Of a DNA stretch of 64,000 nucleotides, positions 50,317-59,079 are shown one piece after another. Position 1 is the first letter of the stretch. Each line of letters begins with the position of its first letter. This stretch comes from a virus. The notes below the pieces were generated by a model. That model did no database searches, was not told where the DNA came from, and worked only from the letters and a program-made list of their open reading frames with translations. The position numbers and the translations under genes are program-made. The DNA lies in IMG/VR virus record IMGVR_UViG_3300027749_000049, positions 1 through 64,000 of that record; one strand, given 5' to 3'.

Positions 50317-51600
50317 ATGAACAACCTCGATAACCAATATCAAAAACTCCTAACTGACATTTTAAAGAATGGTGTCTATAAGTCTGACCGAACTGGTACA
50401 GGAACTCTATCAGTATTTGGAAGACAAATCAGACATAAAATGTCAGAAGGCTTTCCTTTACTCACAACTAAGAAGATGGCATTTAAAACTATTGTAACTG
50501 AATTGTTATGGTTCTTAAAAGGTGATACTAATATCAAGTTCTTAGTTGATAACGGATGTCATATTTGGGATGGTGATGCATATAAGAATTATGAAAAGAC
50601 CGTTAAGCTATCAATTGATAAAGCTACTGACGAGGGTATACTTAAAGAGGCAACTGATTACAATATTCTAAGTAAAGAAGGATTTATTGAACGTATTAAA
50701 ACAGATGATGAGTTTGCTAAAGAGTGGGGTGATTTAGGCTTAATTTATGGTAAGCAATGGAGAAGTTGGAGCCGAAACGCAACTCGTGATGAGAAAATAG
50801 TTGACCCTGGTGTTTATACAAAACAAATAGACCAAATCGCAAACCTAATCAACGACCTTAAAACAAATCCAGACTCAAGACGATTAATGGTTAATGCTTG
50901 GAATGTAGGTGAATTAGACCAAATGGTTCTTCCTCCTTGTCATTATGGATTTCAAGTTTATACAAGAGAGTTGAGTTGGGAAGAAAGAGAAGACTATGGT
51001 TATAAGATAAATATAGATGGAATATTAACAAAAGAATGGGCTGACAAGTTACGTTTACCGACAAGAGCAATCTCTTTAATGTGGAATCAACGTTCAGTAG
51101 ATACATTCTTAGGGTTACCATTCAACATTGCATCTTATGGCTTATTGTTAGAGATCATTGCTACTGCAGTTAATATGGTTCCCGATGAATTGATTGGTAA
51201 TCTAGGTGATGTACACTTGTATTCAAATCATATTGAACAAGCAAAAGAACAGATCGGTAGAAAATATGACCATGAAGAAAGGGAGACCATGCTAAAAGAT
51301 GCAATGAGCTGGCATTTGTATAACAAAGCGGTTAACGAATTGATGCCATTTGGTGGAGGTATGTCTGAGTATTATGATGCTCACAAAATTCCTTATCGAA
51401 CAAGAGCACCTTATCCGTTACCTTCTCTAAATATCAATACTGAATTTTGGCCTAGGGAAACTGAAGACGGTCCAATAAATGCAGTCTCAGTATTTAATAA
51501 TTTCCCTGATATTTATTTTTGTAAATGTTTGTTGGAAGAAGATATTCAGTTAGCTAATTATCAATCTCACCCAACCATTAAAGCACCTTTATCTAATTAA
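50317..51600 (+). CDS. thyA: Thymidylate synthase, enlarged
   Basis: All ThyA blocks are present: SDRTGTGTLSVFGRQIRH, TELLWFLKGDTNIKFL, the catalytic Cys208 in QMVLPPCHYGFQVY, LMWNQRSVDTFLGLPFNIAS, and the C-terminal HPTIKAPLSN. It makes dTMP from dUMP with methylene-tetrahydrofolate. At 427 residues it is much longer than E. coli ThyA (264). Extra segments lie at about residues 92-138, after the catalytic loop (residues 215-240) and near the end. The core is intact, so it is expected to be active. Confidence 0.95.
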   Translation: MNNLDNQYQKLLTDILKNGVYKSDRTGTGTLSVFGRQIRHKMSEGFPLLTTKKMAFKTIVTELLWFLKGDTNIKFLVDNGCHIWDGDAYKNYEKTVKLSIDKATDEGILKEATDYNILSKEGFIERIKTDDEFAKEWGDLGLIYGKQWRSWSRNATRDEKIVDPGVYTKQIDQIANLINDLKTNPDSRRLMVNAWNVGELDQMVLPPCHYGFQVYTRELSWEEREDYGYKINIDGILTKEWADKLRLPTRAISLMWNQRSVDTFLGLPFNIASYGLLLEIIATAVNMVPDELIGNLGDVHLYSNHIEQAKEQIGRKYDHEERETMLKDAMSWHLYNKAVNELMPFGGGMSEYYDAHKIPYRTRAPYPLPSLNINTEFWPRETEDGPINAVSVFNNFPDIYFCKCLLEEDIQLANYQSHPTIKAPLSN

Positions 51601-51603
51601 AAT

Positions 51604-51951
51604 ATGGAAATTAGAAAAATAACCTATAAGGAAGTTGATCATGAATTCAGCGAACTTAAGCCTGATCTATTAGATGAATATGCAACCTATTATGGGTGCT
51701 TTATTAAGGATGACTTGGTTGGAGTAGTTTCATATGTTGAACACGCTGCTGTAATTTATCTTTGCCATGCATATGTTAAAGAAGAACACAGAAGTCAGGG
51801 TATCTATAAATTATTGTGGAACTATAGAGACTCTAAAATAAAAGAATCAGATAAATCTATTTATGCACATTGTAATGTTGATAGTTTAAAATATTTTATC
51901 AACAACGGATATGCAATTGAAAAGGCCCTATTTAAAGTAGTTAAATTATGA
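51604..51951 (+). CDS. GNAT-family N-acetyltransferase
   Basis: The 115-residue protein has the GNAT core, with VGVVSYVEHAAVIYLCHAYV leading into the acetyl-CoA loop KEEHRSQGIYKLLW, and ends in the usual helix-strand (LKYFINNGYAIEKALFKV). Substrate unknown. A deacetylase-like enzyme is encoded about 5.6 kb downstream, so reversible acetylation is conceivable. Confidence 0.8.
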   Translation: MEIRKITYKEVDHEFSELKPDLLDEYATYYGCFIKDDLVGVVSYVEHAAVIYLCHAYVKEEHRSQGIYKLLWNYRDSKIKESDKSIYAHCNVDSLKYFINNGYAIEKALFKVVKL

Positions 51952-52154
51952 AGAAAGTATTAAGAATTGAACCGTATTGTTATAAAACATGGTCACCAGC
52001 CTTTAAGCAAATTGGCTTAATTTCCCCGTATATTACATATAATCCAGAAGGTCACTTTGTTGAACCTGGAGTTAGCTCTTGGCTATTAATAGTAAGCTTT
52101 AATATACTAATTTGGGATTTTGGATTCAGGATCTATTATGATCTTGAGTATTAA
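51948..52154 (+). CDS. Small hypothetical protein (68 aa)
   Basis: Overlaps the GNAT stop by four bases. Contains a hydrophobic stretch (SSWLLIVSFNILIWDFGF) that may be membrane-associated. Converges with the endolysin gene. Not recognised. Confidence 0.55.
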   Translation: MKKVLRIEPYCYKTWSPAFKQIGLISPYITYNPEGHFVEPGVSSWLLIVSFNILIWDFGFRIYYDLEY

Positions 52155-53536
52155 GCAGTTGCAGTTGAGTCTAATGAACTAGCAAAAGCTTTTGCTTTTT
52201 GAAAACCAACCGAAACAACTGCTCCATCTAATGAAGTTCCCCAACCTGCATTTGACCTAATATAGTCAGTAACTGCTGAATCTAAATCTGAATAGTTATT
52301 TGGATCTTTACCGTGTCTTTTAAATGAATCAATAAAATATAGGATTGCAAATTCTGCCGCAACCTCAGGTTTTTCAAGAAGTTCAGGATTTTTAACAATG
52401 TCAATACTACCTAAAGCCTGATTTGTCTTATTATAAATCTTTTGTAGATTTTCGTAATTTCCTTTGAAAGTTATTCCGTTAAAACCTCGGCCTCTGTATT
52501 TTTCTCCATCTCCTGGTGCAGTATTACCGTACATTCCACCATATACTGCTTCCCAAAATTTATGGTCAAATTCAGTTTTACCTAATTGTTTCCAACCTTC
52601 AATTTCTTGATCTGAGTATTTTGTAATTCTGGCTCCAAATACTTCTTTCATTCTTGCAAGTGATGTACTAAAATAGGAAGTTTCGCTACCGCCCTTTGAA
52701 GACTCTTTTGAAATTACACCTAAAATTGCTTTACGTGCAAATTCATTAGTTATTCCATTTTTATCCATTGACTGTTCTAATGCAATCATATTTTCTTTTG
52801 GAAAACCTCCTCCAGCTTTAAAATTAGTGCCTTTACCTGCAATTAATGAAGTTGAATATTTGTCTAAATCAGCTTGAGAAAAATTCTTTTCTTTTAATTT
52901 TGCAATAAGTCGCTTAATTAGATCTGAATCAATTGTAGCAACTTTTTGATTACCGCCAGCCATTGGGCTAGCTTTGTCAACTGTTGTTTCTTTATCAAAT
53001 ACGGATAAGTCAATTGGATCGTCAAAATGATCCATTACATATTGTTTAATGGTTGCACCCTCAGTTGCAGCCTTATGGCCTGGATTAACTTCGCCATGGC
53101 CAAATATTTGATTCTTAGTATAACCAAGATGTTTAATAATCTTTAATACTGCAATTCCTTGTTCAGGCATTTGTATATCAGCATCATTCTTTGCAATAAC
53201 TTCAACCCCTTGGGCATTTGAATTTGAAATTCCTGGAGGTGCTCCACGATAACCGTCAGATGCTCCAACATGAGCGCCTCTTGAATTTGAAGGAAGTGTT
53301 TTATAAATTGTACCGTCTCTATCAACCACCCACTGTACGCCTAATTTACCTCTAGAATTTAAAACGCCAACAACGCCAGATGCAGTTCCACGACCAGCGG
53401 TATGGTGAATTATGAAAAAATTATTTGATGCAAGAGGTTCTCCTTTTCTAGCATATTGTGACTCAGCTGAAATATCAATAATTTCGTCAGCTGCTTCATT
53501 AATTATTTTAGTAAATTGGTTAAACGTTTTAAGCAT
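52151..53536 (-). CDS. Two-domain peptidoglycan hydrolase with capsid-targeting-like N terminus
   Basis: Residues about 30-180 are an Amidase_2/PGRP N-acetylmuramoyl-L-alanine amidase, with zinc ligands in FFIIHHTAGRG and GHGEVNPGHK. The C-terminal 230 residues resemble a GH19-like lysozyme/chitinase fold (ILGVISKESSKGG, YRGRGFNGITFKGNYENLQK, KPEVAAEFAILYF). Before them, MLKTFNQFTKIINEAADE carries the packaging signature (I-N-E). It therefore could be a virion-carried lysin rather than, or as well as, the lysis enzyme. It is co-oriented, one base apart, with a peptidoglycan-binding protein bearing the same tag. Confidence 0.82.
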   Translation of the reverse strand: MLKTFNQFTKIINEAADEIIDISAESQYARKGEPLASNNFFIIHHTAGRGTASGVVGVLNSRGKLGVQWVVDRDGTIYKTLPSNSRGAHVGASDGYRGAPPGISNSNAQGVEVIAKNDADIQMPEQGIAVLKIIKHLGYTKNQIFGHGEVNPGHKAATEGATIKQYVMDHFDDPIDLSVFDKETTVDKASPMAGGNQKVATIDSDLIKRLIAKLKEKNFSQADLDKYSTSLIAGKGTNFKAGGGFPKENMIALEQSMDKNGITNEFARKAILGVISKESSKGGSETSYFSTSLARMKEVFGARITKYSDQEIEGWKQLGKTEFDHKFWEAVYGGMYGNTAPGDGEKYRGRGFNGITFKGNYENLQKIYNKTNQALGSIDIVKNPELLEKPEVAAEFAILYFIDSFKRHGKDPNNYSDLDSAVTDYIRSNAGWGTSLDGAVVSVGFQKAKAFASSLDSTATA

Positions 53537-53537
53537 A

Positions 53538-53906
53538 TTAAATATGTTCTATTTTAGGTAGAGTTTCTAAATTAAATTTATCAATAGCAGCAGCCGTTTC
53601 TGGGCCAAAATATCCATCTACTCCGTATTTTTCAAGTTTATATCCTAAAAATTCTAATGCAAGTTGAATATTTTCAACCATTTTAGAATATTCAAACTTG
53701 CCTGAAAGTTGAGTATTAACTGATTTATTTGAATTTGCAAAGTCTTCAAGGGTTTTATAAAAGTCGGCAACTTTTGCATCAAGTACACCTTGGTTTTCAG
53801 TATTTCCTTGAGTTTTAGTATCGCCTTTTTCACTCTTACCGGTTAGCCAGTCCCAAAAACCATCTTCATTGATGGTTGAATTAAATTCGGTAAATGTTTT
53901 AATCAT
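53538..53906 (-). CDS. Peptidoglycan-binding protein with capsid-targeting-like N terminus (122 aa)
   Basis: MIKTFTEFNSTINEDGFWDW carries the signature ending I-N-E. The C-terminal half is a PG_binding_1 domain (IQLALEFLGYKLEKYGVDGY followed by FGPETAAAIDKFN). A late box precedes it, and the lysin gene follows one base later. Together they look like a packaged wall-degrading pair. The packaging part is inferred. Confidence 0.75.
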   Translation of the reverse strand: MIKTFTEFNSTINEDGFWDWLTGKSEKGDTKTQGNTENQGVLDAKVADFYKTLEDFANSNKSVNTQLSGKFEYSKMVENIQLALEFLGYKLEKYGVDGYFGPETAAAIDKFNLETLPKIEHI

Positions 53907-53945
53907 GTTAAACTTTAAATATTTATTGTGTACTATATTGTAAAG

Positions 53946-53953
53946 TTATTTAT
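53946..53953 (-). promoter_or_regulatory. Late-type promoter box
   Basis: Minus-strand ATAAATAA about 40 bases before the ATG at 53906. Back-to-back with the plus-strand TATATT at 53934-53939 serving the nuclease gene. Confidence 0.55.
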
Positions 53954-53956
53954 CTA

Positions 53957-54709
53957 ATGCCTGAATCAATTAAAAGAGTTGTGCTGAATGGATTTCGATA
54001 CTATCAAGTATCTGATTCAACTGGAATATTGGGAACTTTCCCAAGTGTAACTTCTGTGCTTGGAGATACCTCTGATAAATCTGGGCTTGATGCTTGGAGA
54101 AACCGGATAGGTCATCAAAAAGCTGATCAAATAGGTCAAGATGCAGCTAACCGTGGAACGGTAATGCACAGACTATGCGAAATTTATCTTAATTTGCCAC
54201 AGTCAATGTCTGCTAAGGACAGACTTGAGGACACCCTGGCCTTGGCCAGAATAGATGATGAGATTGATCAATTTGATAATCGGGCAAAAATTGTAGGCGG
54301 CATGCTCTTCTATAATTTTATAAAATCAAATTCATTTGACGAAATTAAACGGGTAATTGCTCAAGAGCGATTCCTATGGACCGCAAGAGACGGTGGATTT
54401 GCTGGTACTGTAGATAATGTTTCTGAATTAATAACCGGTGACCATGCAATTGTAGATTTTAAAACTGCTCGTAAACCCAAGGAAGAAAAATGGATTGAAG
54501 ACTATAAAAATCAAGTTGCAGCATATTCAGTTGCGGTTTGGGACCGCATGCAGGTTAAAACAGTTACTTGCAGAATTTGGATTTCAAATGAAGTAAACTT
54601 AGCGCCACAACATTTTAGAATGGACTCTAGCGAAATGCGAGAATACTATTTTAAATTCAGAGAAAGATTAGCAGAATTCTATAAGAAGAATCCGCCAATT
54701 GTACTTTAG
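53957..54709 (+). CDS. PD-(D/E)XK exonuclease (MGME1/RecB-like)
   Basis: The 250-residue nuclease has NRGTVMHRLCEIYL (Glu/His of motif I), GFAGTVDNVSEL (the Asp), AIVDFKTARKPK (the D/E-x-K pair) and the stabilising Gln-Tyr motif KNQVAAYSVAV. This order defines the PD-(D/E)XK exonuclease superfamily, including phage and mitochondrial MGME1-like enzymes. It probably processes single-stranded DNA ends in recombination or replication. Converges with the 654-residue gene, with overlapping stops. Confidence 0.88.
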   Translation: MPESIKRVVLNGFRYYQVSDSTGILGTFPSVTSVLGDTSDKSGLDAWRNRIGHQKADQIGQDAANRGTVMHRLCEIYLNLPQSMSAKDRLEDTLALARIDDEIDQFDNRAKIVGGMLFYNFIKSNSFDEIKRVIAQERFLWTARDGGFAGTVDNVSELITGDHAIVDFKTARKPKEEKWIEDYKNQVAAYSVAVWDRMQVKTVTCRIWISNEVNLAPQHFRMDSSEMREYYFKFRERLAEFYKKNPPIVL

Positions 54710-56670
54710 GCAATCTCAGTTCGGTCAGTTATCTTTCTTAAAAGATCCAATCTAACTGGAGTAGGTCTTTCAGCTCCACCAAATGTTCGTAAGTAAATAA
54801 ACGGCTGATTTGCAGTATTTCTGGTTGTATAATCGCATTTAGATAAAATACCCCAATTGTTTTGGTGATTTGCAATATAATAATGATCTCCAGCTCTGGC
54901 CATTAATTTATCCTGTTCTGTAACTGGTTCAAGACTTAGGGCAACTAATCCCATTCCAACAAATGGACCTTCAACTGTTTTACCGGTAACTACATTAATC
55001 AAGCTAATATTACGCGGATTACTGATTAATTCCTGTGGACTTTCAACTGACCGTGTTGCTCTACCTATTTTTTCAACTGCTACAAATACTGGAACGCCAG
55101 CGGCTCCTCTAAGGGTTGCTTGTTGAGGTTCTGCTAGAACTACAAATTTTGCAAAATTACCAGTTCTGATTTTCTTAAGCAGGTCAAGATTATCCAAAGT
55201 TTGGCGATTATTAACAGCCTGTTTTAATTCAGCTCCAGTAAAATCAAGTTTACCAAATAGGGCTTTATCTGCAGTTCTGGCCAAGTTTTGAGAACGATCT
55301 CTTTCAATACGTTCTCTTTCTGCTTGAGCTTCAGCATCTCGACGTTGTTGAACTACTTCAGGACGTAATCTATTACTAATAAATGTTTTACCAGCTGGGG
55401 TTAGGTTAACTCTATCTAAGTCCGGAATACTTTCAATATTTACTTTAACCCAGGTTGATTTATCATCAGTTGTTCGAGTATCACTTGCATTTCCTGGTGT
55501 AATCTCTCCAGCCTCAATTCGGATAGCATCATTAATATTTACAGCAATATAAGTCCCGTTACGTACATCAACCACATACCTAATTGGTAAGCTACCATAA
55601 CTTGCATCATACAGATAGCTTTTAACTACAATAAAGTCGCCAACTTGCCATTCTGCATCTGGCTCTGCGCCAAATTGTGTAATACGAGAAGCAAGACGTT
55701 GTCGAGTTTCAGCCTCTTCACGAGTTCTACGCTCTCTATCTGCAATTGCTTGGCGTTCTGCTCTTTCTCTGTCAAGGCGCTGTACTTCTGATCTAGCTGC
55801 ATTAATTGAGGTTAATCTCTCATTTGGTACACGGCCGTCTCGGCCTAATGAAGCCAAATAAGCATCATCTAATTTTGTTAAAAATGTATCAGGTAAAATT
55901 GAAAGAAGCTCATCATCAATATCAAATCTGTCGGGTTTTGTGTTATTAAAACCAATTTGGCGTTCAATAAATCTTTCAGCTACATCAATTTTTGATTGAG
56001 TGCTTATACCTTTATCCATTGCCATCCAACTACCTGGACCAATTATGGCTAAGGCATCATCGACTGATGGTGTTCCATCTGGATTTGCTTTATAGTCTAA
56101 TAATGATCCCCAAGCTTTGTCCTTTTCAGGAGTTCCACTTGAGTTTGATGAAATATAACCCGCATATTTTAATAGTGTTCTGTACAATTTATAACCTAAT
56201 CCTGTACCCCTAAGCGCAGGTCTAATTCCATCATTTGGGAAATGGCTTCGTTGAAATGAGCTTGGCTCTTCAGTTCTAAGATAAATTGAAGTACCTGATG
56301 GATAAACATCTCTCCATTTACCAAAATCATCTTTCATTCTACCTTCATCAATCTGCTTGAGTTCTTTAAGTAAATCAACAATTGGTTGTGGAAATCTTGG
56401 ATAGTAGTCTCTTGTATTACTAGGCTTTTCCATTGTAATCTCAAGTCTAGTAACCTGCTTTAGTGCACGAGTTAACTCAGCAGCAACTTCTGCGTAACTT
56501 CTACGAACTGGCTGATTTGCAAGCTGCTGTCTACGAGTAACGGTTTCCTGTCTAGCTCTACCAATATGACTGCCCGCTAATCGTTCAGGGCGTTTAACTC
56601 CCATTTCATCAACTAGCCCACCCTGATTAATATTTGATTCATTAATTGTTTCTATAAAAGACTTTGCCAT
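54706..56670 (-). CDS. Large packaged-type protein with GNAT-like motif and coiled coils (654 aa)
   Basis: MAKSFIETINESNINQGG shows the signature with I-N-E at residues 9-11. Residues about 145-180 contain RGTGLGYKLYRTLLKYAGYI, which resembles the acetyl-CoA loop of GNAT enzymes (R/Q-x-x-G-x-G/A). Two Arg/Glu-rich coiled coils lie at about residues 290-330 and 435-465. They flank a small beta domain (WQVGDFIVVKSYLYD, ending near VVDVRNGTYIAV). Late box upstream. An injected acetyltransferase is one reading; a structural core protein is the other. Confidence 0.6.
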   Translation of the reverse strand: MAKSFIETINESNINQGGLVDEMGVKRPERLAGSHIGRARQETVTRRQQLANQPVRRSYAEVAAELTRALKQVTRLEITMEKPSNTRDYYPRFPQPIVDLLKELKQIDEGRMKDDFGKWRDVYPSGTSIYLRTEEPSSFQRSHFPNDGIRPALRGTGLGYKLYRTLLKYAGYISSNSSGTPEKDKAWGSLLDYKANPDGTPSVDDALAIIGPGSWMAMDKGISTQSKIDVAERFIERQIGFNNTKPDRFDIDDELLSILPDTFLTKLDDAYLASLGRDGRVPNERLTSINAARSEVQRLDRERAERQAIADRERRTREEAETRQRLASRITQFGAEPDAEWQVGDFIVVKSYLYDASYGSLPIRYVVDVRNGTYIAVNINDAIRIEAGEITPGNASDTRTTDDKSTWVKVNIESIPDLDRVNLTPAGKTFISNRLRPEVVQQRRDAEAQAERERIERDRSQNLARTADKALFGKLDFTGAELKQAVNNRQTLDNLDLLKKIRTGNFAKFVVLAEPQQATLRGAAGVPVFVAVEKIGRATRSVESPQELISNPRNISLINVVTGKTVEGPFVGMGLVALSLEPVTEQDKLMARAGDHYYIANHQNNWGILSKCDYTTRNTANQPFIYLRTFGGAERPTPVRLDLLRKITDRTEIA

Positions 56671-56694
56671 AATTATATAAAAAATACTTTTTAG

Positions 56695-56702
56695 TTATTT
56701 AT
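56695..56702 (-). promoter_or_regulatory. Late-type promoter box
   Basis: Minus-strand ATAAATAA 24 bases before the ATG at 56670. Confidence 0.65.
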
Positions 56703-56753
56703 TCTTGAATCCGGTTAGATAACCATAGTAGAATACTTAAAAAGATTTGGATC

Positions 56754-57476
56754 ATGCAAAAACTCACATTTACTAAATACTCTATCCTAGTTTCATTTTG
56801 GGATGAAACTTCTGAAAAATGGATCGACCGAAATATTGCTGATACGAGCTTACCTATTACTTGGTATTTACCATATGAAGTTCATATAGAAAAAAATGTT
56901 ACCTTAAGAGACATTATTAATATGTTAACTCCATATTCTGAGCAATTAAATTTTGTATTTCTTGCATATCTTAATGGCGTGCAAGTTGAAGACCTATTTA
57001 TAGAATTGTTAAGTCGACCGGCTGAGCCGCATAATCTTAAAATAGATGCAATTTGTCTATTGTGGATGGGTAAAGTAAAACCTTTACCTGATATAGATGA
57101 TCCAAAAATATACACATTTTCAGCCCTACTAGCTCTAGAAATTATTGATGAAGAAGATGATGGATCAGAGGACGAACTCCATAGCATTTATGATATAACA
57201 GTTGATCAATTATTAGATACGTCAATTGTGATCGATGATTTCCTAGAATATTATGATGATGATAAACATGATGATGCACTATTTAGTGGAATAACTGATT
57301 GGCAATTTTTTGATTTTATCCGAACAATATTAAGCGAATTGGTTCTTTATAGTTTTACAACTGATATAATTAAAAAATCTGAATTAGATACTGCCCCAAT
57401 TGGAGCAGCTGAATTATTTGAACATCTTGATAAATTAGATAAATTTTTTAAAGATGAACCAACTGATTTAGGTTAG
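56754..57476 (+). CDS. Very acidic hypothetical early protein (240 aa)
   Basis: A degenerate early box (TAGAAT, 56729-56734) lies upstream. The product is rich in Asp and Glu (IIDEEDDGSEDELHSIYD, FLEYYDDDKHDDALFS) and has few basic residues in its second half. The composition recalls DNA-mimic anti-restriction proteins, but there is no sequence evidence for that function. Helical and soluble. Confidence 0.6.
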   Translation: MQKLTFTKYSILVSFWDETSEKWIDRNIADTSLPITWYLPYEVHIEKNVTLRDIINMLTPYSEQLNFVFLAYLNGVQVEDLFIELLSRPAEPHNLKIDAICLLWMGKVKPLPDIDDPKIYTFSALLALEIIDEEDDGSEDELHSIYDITVDQLLDTSIVIDDFLEYYDDDKHDDALFSGITDWQFFDFIRTILSELVLYSFTTDIIKKSELDTAPIGAAELFEHLDKLDKFFKDEPTDLG

Positions 57477-57533
57477 TGGTAATATAATATGCAATCGAAA
57501 GTATCTAAGCTTTTGTGGTATATTATATTAAGT

Positions 57534-58541
57534 ATGAGATCAAAGAAAATAAAAACTTTTTATACGCCAAAACAGGTTTTAGAAAATGACAAGACTTCTA
57601 ATTATAGTAAGTCTCCATTAAAACCTAAACTTCTGTTGGCATATTTAAAACAGAAAAAACTTCTCGGCAATTTTTCAATAACTGATGACTTTAAACCATT
57701 TACTAAAACTGATTTTAGAATGGCTCATCATAAAAGTTACGTGGACGATTTTTTTAATGGGACCGGTCTGTGCTGTTCAAATTCATTAGCGTGGTCAAAA
57801 CAGTTTGCTGACTCAATTAGATATACAAATTCATCACTATATGCAGCAATTCGAAATTCAATAGTTAATCCAAAACAGGTTAGTTTCAGTCCAACTAGCG
57901 GATTTCACCATGCTAGACCAAGTGGAGGTAGCGGTTTCTGTACATTTAGTGGTCAAGTAATTGCATCACTTAAAATCTATAATGAATTTGGATTAAGTGG
58001 GGCCTATTTAGATTTAGATGGCCATTTTGGAAATTCAATTGAAGACAGTCGTGCATTTTGTAAAAACTTAAATAAAGCAGTTCCATTAGATTTTAATATT
58101 AATCCAGAAGGATATGACTCTGACTATTTAGCCGATCTTGCAAAATGGTTAGAGCGATTAAAATATGCTATTCTAAATAATAAAATTCATTATGTGGTTT
58201 GGTGTCACGGAGCAGATTCTCACGCAGATGATAATTTAGGCAGACAATGTGATACTGATCATTGGTCTGCATGCTCAACTCTTTTTTGGAAATGGGTAAA
58301 AGGCATGGATAAAATATTAGGTCGGCCATTGCCAGTTTCATGTGCACTGTTTGGCGGATATCGAGATGATGACTATAATTCAGTACTAAGTTTACACACC
58401 AACGATTTTGTTAAGTGCTTTAAAGAATTACTTGAGGTCGACGTTAAATATACTATAGAGGTACTGCCTCGTCAAAAAATTGGATATGGTGATGGTACGA
58501 GACTACGTAGAAAACGAAGAAGCCTGGATCAAAAAGTATAA
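57534..58541 (+). CDS. Histone-deacetylase-superfamily amidohydrolase
   Basis: I start at ATG 57534, after a TATATTATATT promoter-like stretch, giving 335 residues. The arginase/deacetylase-fold catalytic set is complete: the His pair H125-H126 in SGFHHARPSGGSGFC, zinc ligands D162 and H164 in YLDLDGHFGN and D228 in HGADSHADD, and the transition-state Tyr276 in FGGY. These match HDAC8 D178, H180, D267, H142-H143 and Y306. Bacterial relatives deacetylate acetylpolyamines, acetoin-pathway enzymes or proteins. The phage substrate is unknown; acetylated host proteins or polyamines are candidates. It overlaps a small downstream gene. Confidence 0.88.
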   Translation: MRSKKIKTFYTPKQVLENDKTSNYSKSPLKPKLLLAYLKQKKLLGNFSITDDFKPFTKTDFRMAHHKSYVDDFFNGTGLCCSNSLAWSKQFADSIRYTNSSLYAAIRNSIVNPKQVSFSPTSGFHHARPSGGSGFCTFSGQVIASLKIYNEFGLSGAYLDLDGHFGNSIEDSRAFCKNLNKAVPLDFNINPEGYDSDYLADLAKWLERLKYAILNNKIHYVVWCHGADSHADDNLGRQCDTDHWSACSTLFWKWVKGMDKILGRPLPVSCALFGGYRDDDYNSVLSLHTNDFVKCFKELLEVDVKYTIEVLPRQKIGYGDGTRLRRKRRSLDQKV

Positions 58542-58695
58542 AGATATTGACAGTAAAGGAGTTACCTCAACCTATTGGAAGGAGGTTCTTGAAGTAATTG
58601 GATATTTAGAATATAAAGAAAATTATGAAAGTTGCCAAGAGCTTTGGGACTATTATAAGGAAATAACAAATGGTAAACAGGACGATACTGACTAA
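58486..58695 (+). CDS. Small hypothetical protein overlapping the deacetylase gene (69 aa)
   Basis: Starting at ATG 58486 (or 58492), in a different frame from the deacetylase end, the product continues with RDYVENEEAWIKKYKDIDSK. It is charged and helical (EVIGYLEYKENYESCQELWD). It ends before a bidirectional terminator. It may partner the deacetylase, judging only by the overlap. Confidence 0.55.
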   Translation: MVMVRDYVENEEAWIKKYKDIDSKGVTSTYWKEVLEVIGYLEYKENYESCQELWDYYKEITNGKQDDTD

Positions 58696-58699
58696 ACAA

Positions 58700-58728
58700 A
58701 AATAGCCCTAATATTAGGGCTATTTTTA
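58700..58728. terminator. Bidirectional terminator
   Basis: AAATAGCCCTA (58700-58710) pairs with TAGGGCTATTT (58715-58725) between convergent genes, with A and T runs on either side. Confidence 0.9.
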
Positions 58729-58744
58729 TTAGATTCGTTTTTAA

Positions 58745-59062
58745 TTATGAATTAAGTTGTTCTGGCAAAGTTGATTCAGCTGGTGCCTCTACTAAATCTG
58801 TTGCTGCTGGTTTTTTACCATTCATAACATTTTTAACACCAAGTAGAGTTGCTCCAATTAAGGTAAAGGTTATTGCTTGAGTAATAACATCAATTGATTT
58901 ACTAATCCATAACTTGTCAATACATCCTAATAAGAAGCATAAGCCCCCAATAAAGATAATATAGAGACCAGCAACTGAAGTACCTGAAGTTTTACCATTA
59001 TCGTTTGAGGTCATTTCACCAAATGAAAAACGTTTAACATCTCCGATTTTAGAAATTTTCAT
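58745..59062 (-). CDS. Small membrane protein, two predicted segments (105 aa)
   Basis: Two hydrophobic segments (GLYIIFIGGLCFLLGCIDKL and ITQAITFTLIGATLLGV) are followed by a polar C-terminal tail. The shape is holin-like, but small phage membrane proteins of this kind have many roles. It follows the metallopeptidase gene on the minus strand. Confidence 0.65.
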   Translation of the reverse strand: MKISKIGDVKRFSFGEMTSNDNGKTSGTSVAGLYIIFIGGLCFLLGCIDKLWISKSIDVITQAITFTLIGATLLGVKNVMNGKKPAATDLVEAPAESTLPEQLNS

Positions 59063-59079
59063 TGTATTTTATATTTTTT

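Noticed and set aside
57489-57533. Earlier start for the deacetylase-like gene
   Set aside because: The extra 15 residues overlap promoter-like sequence, and family homology begins after the ATG at 57534.
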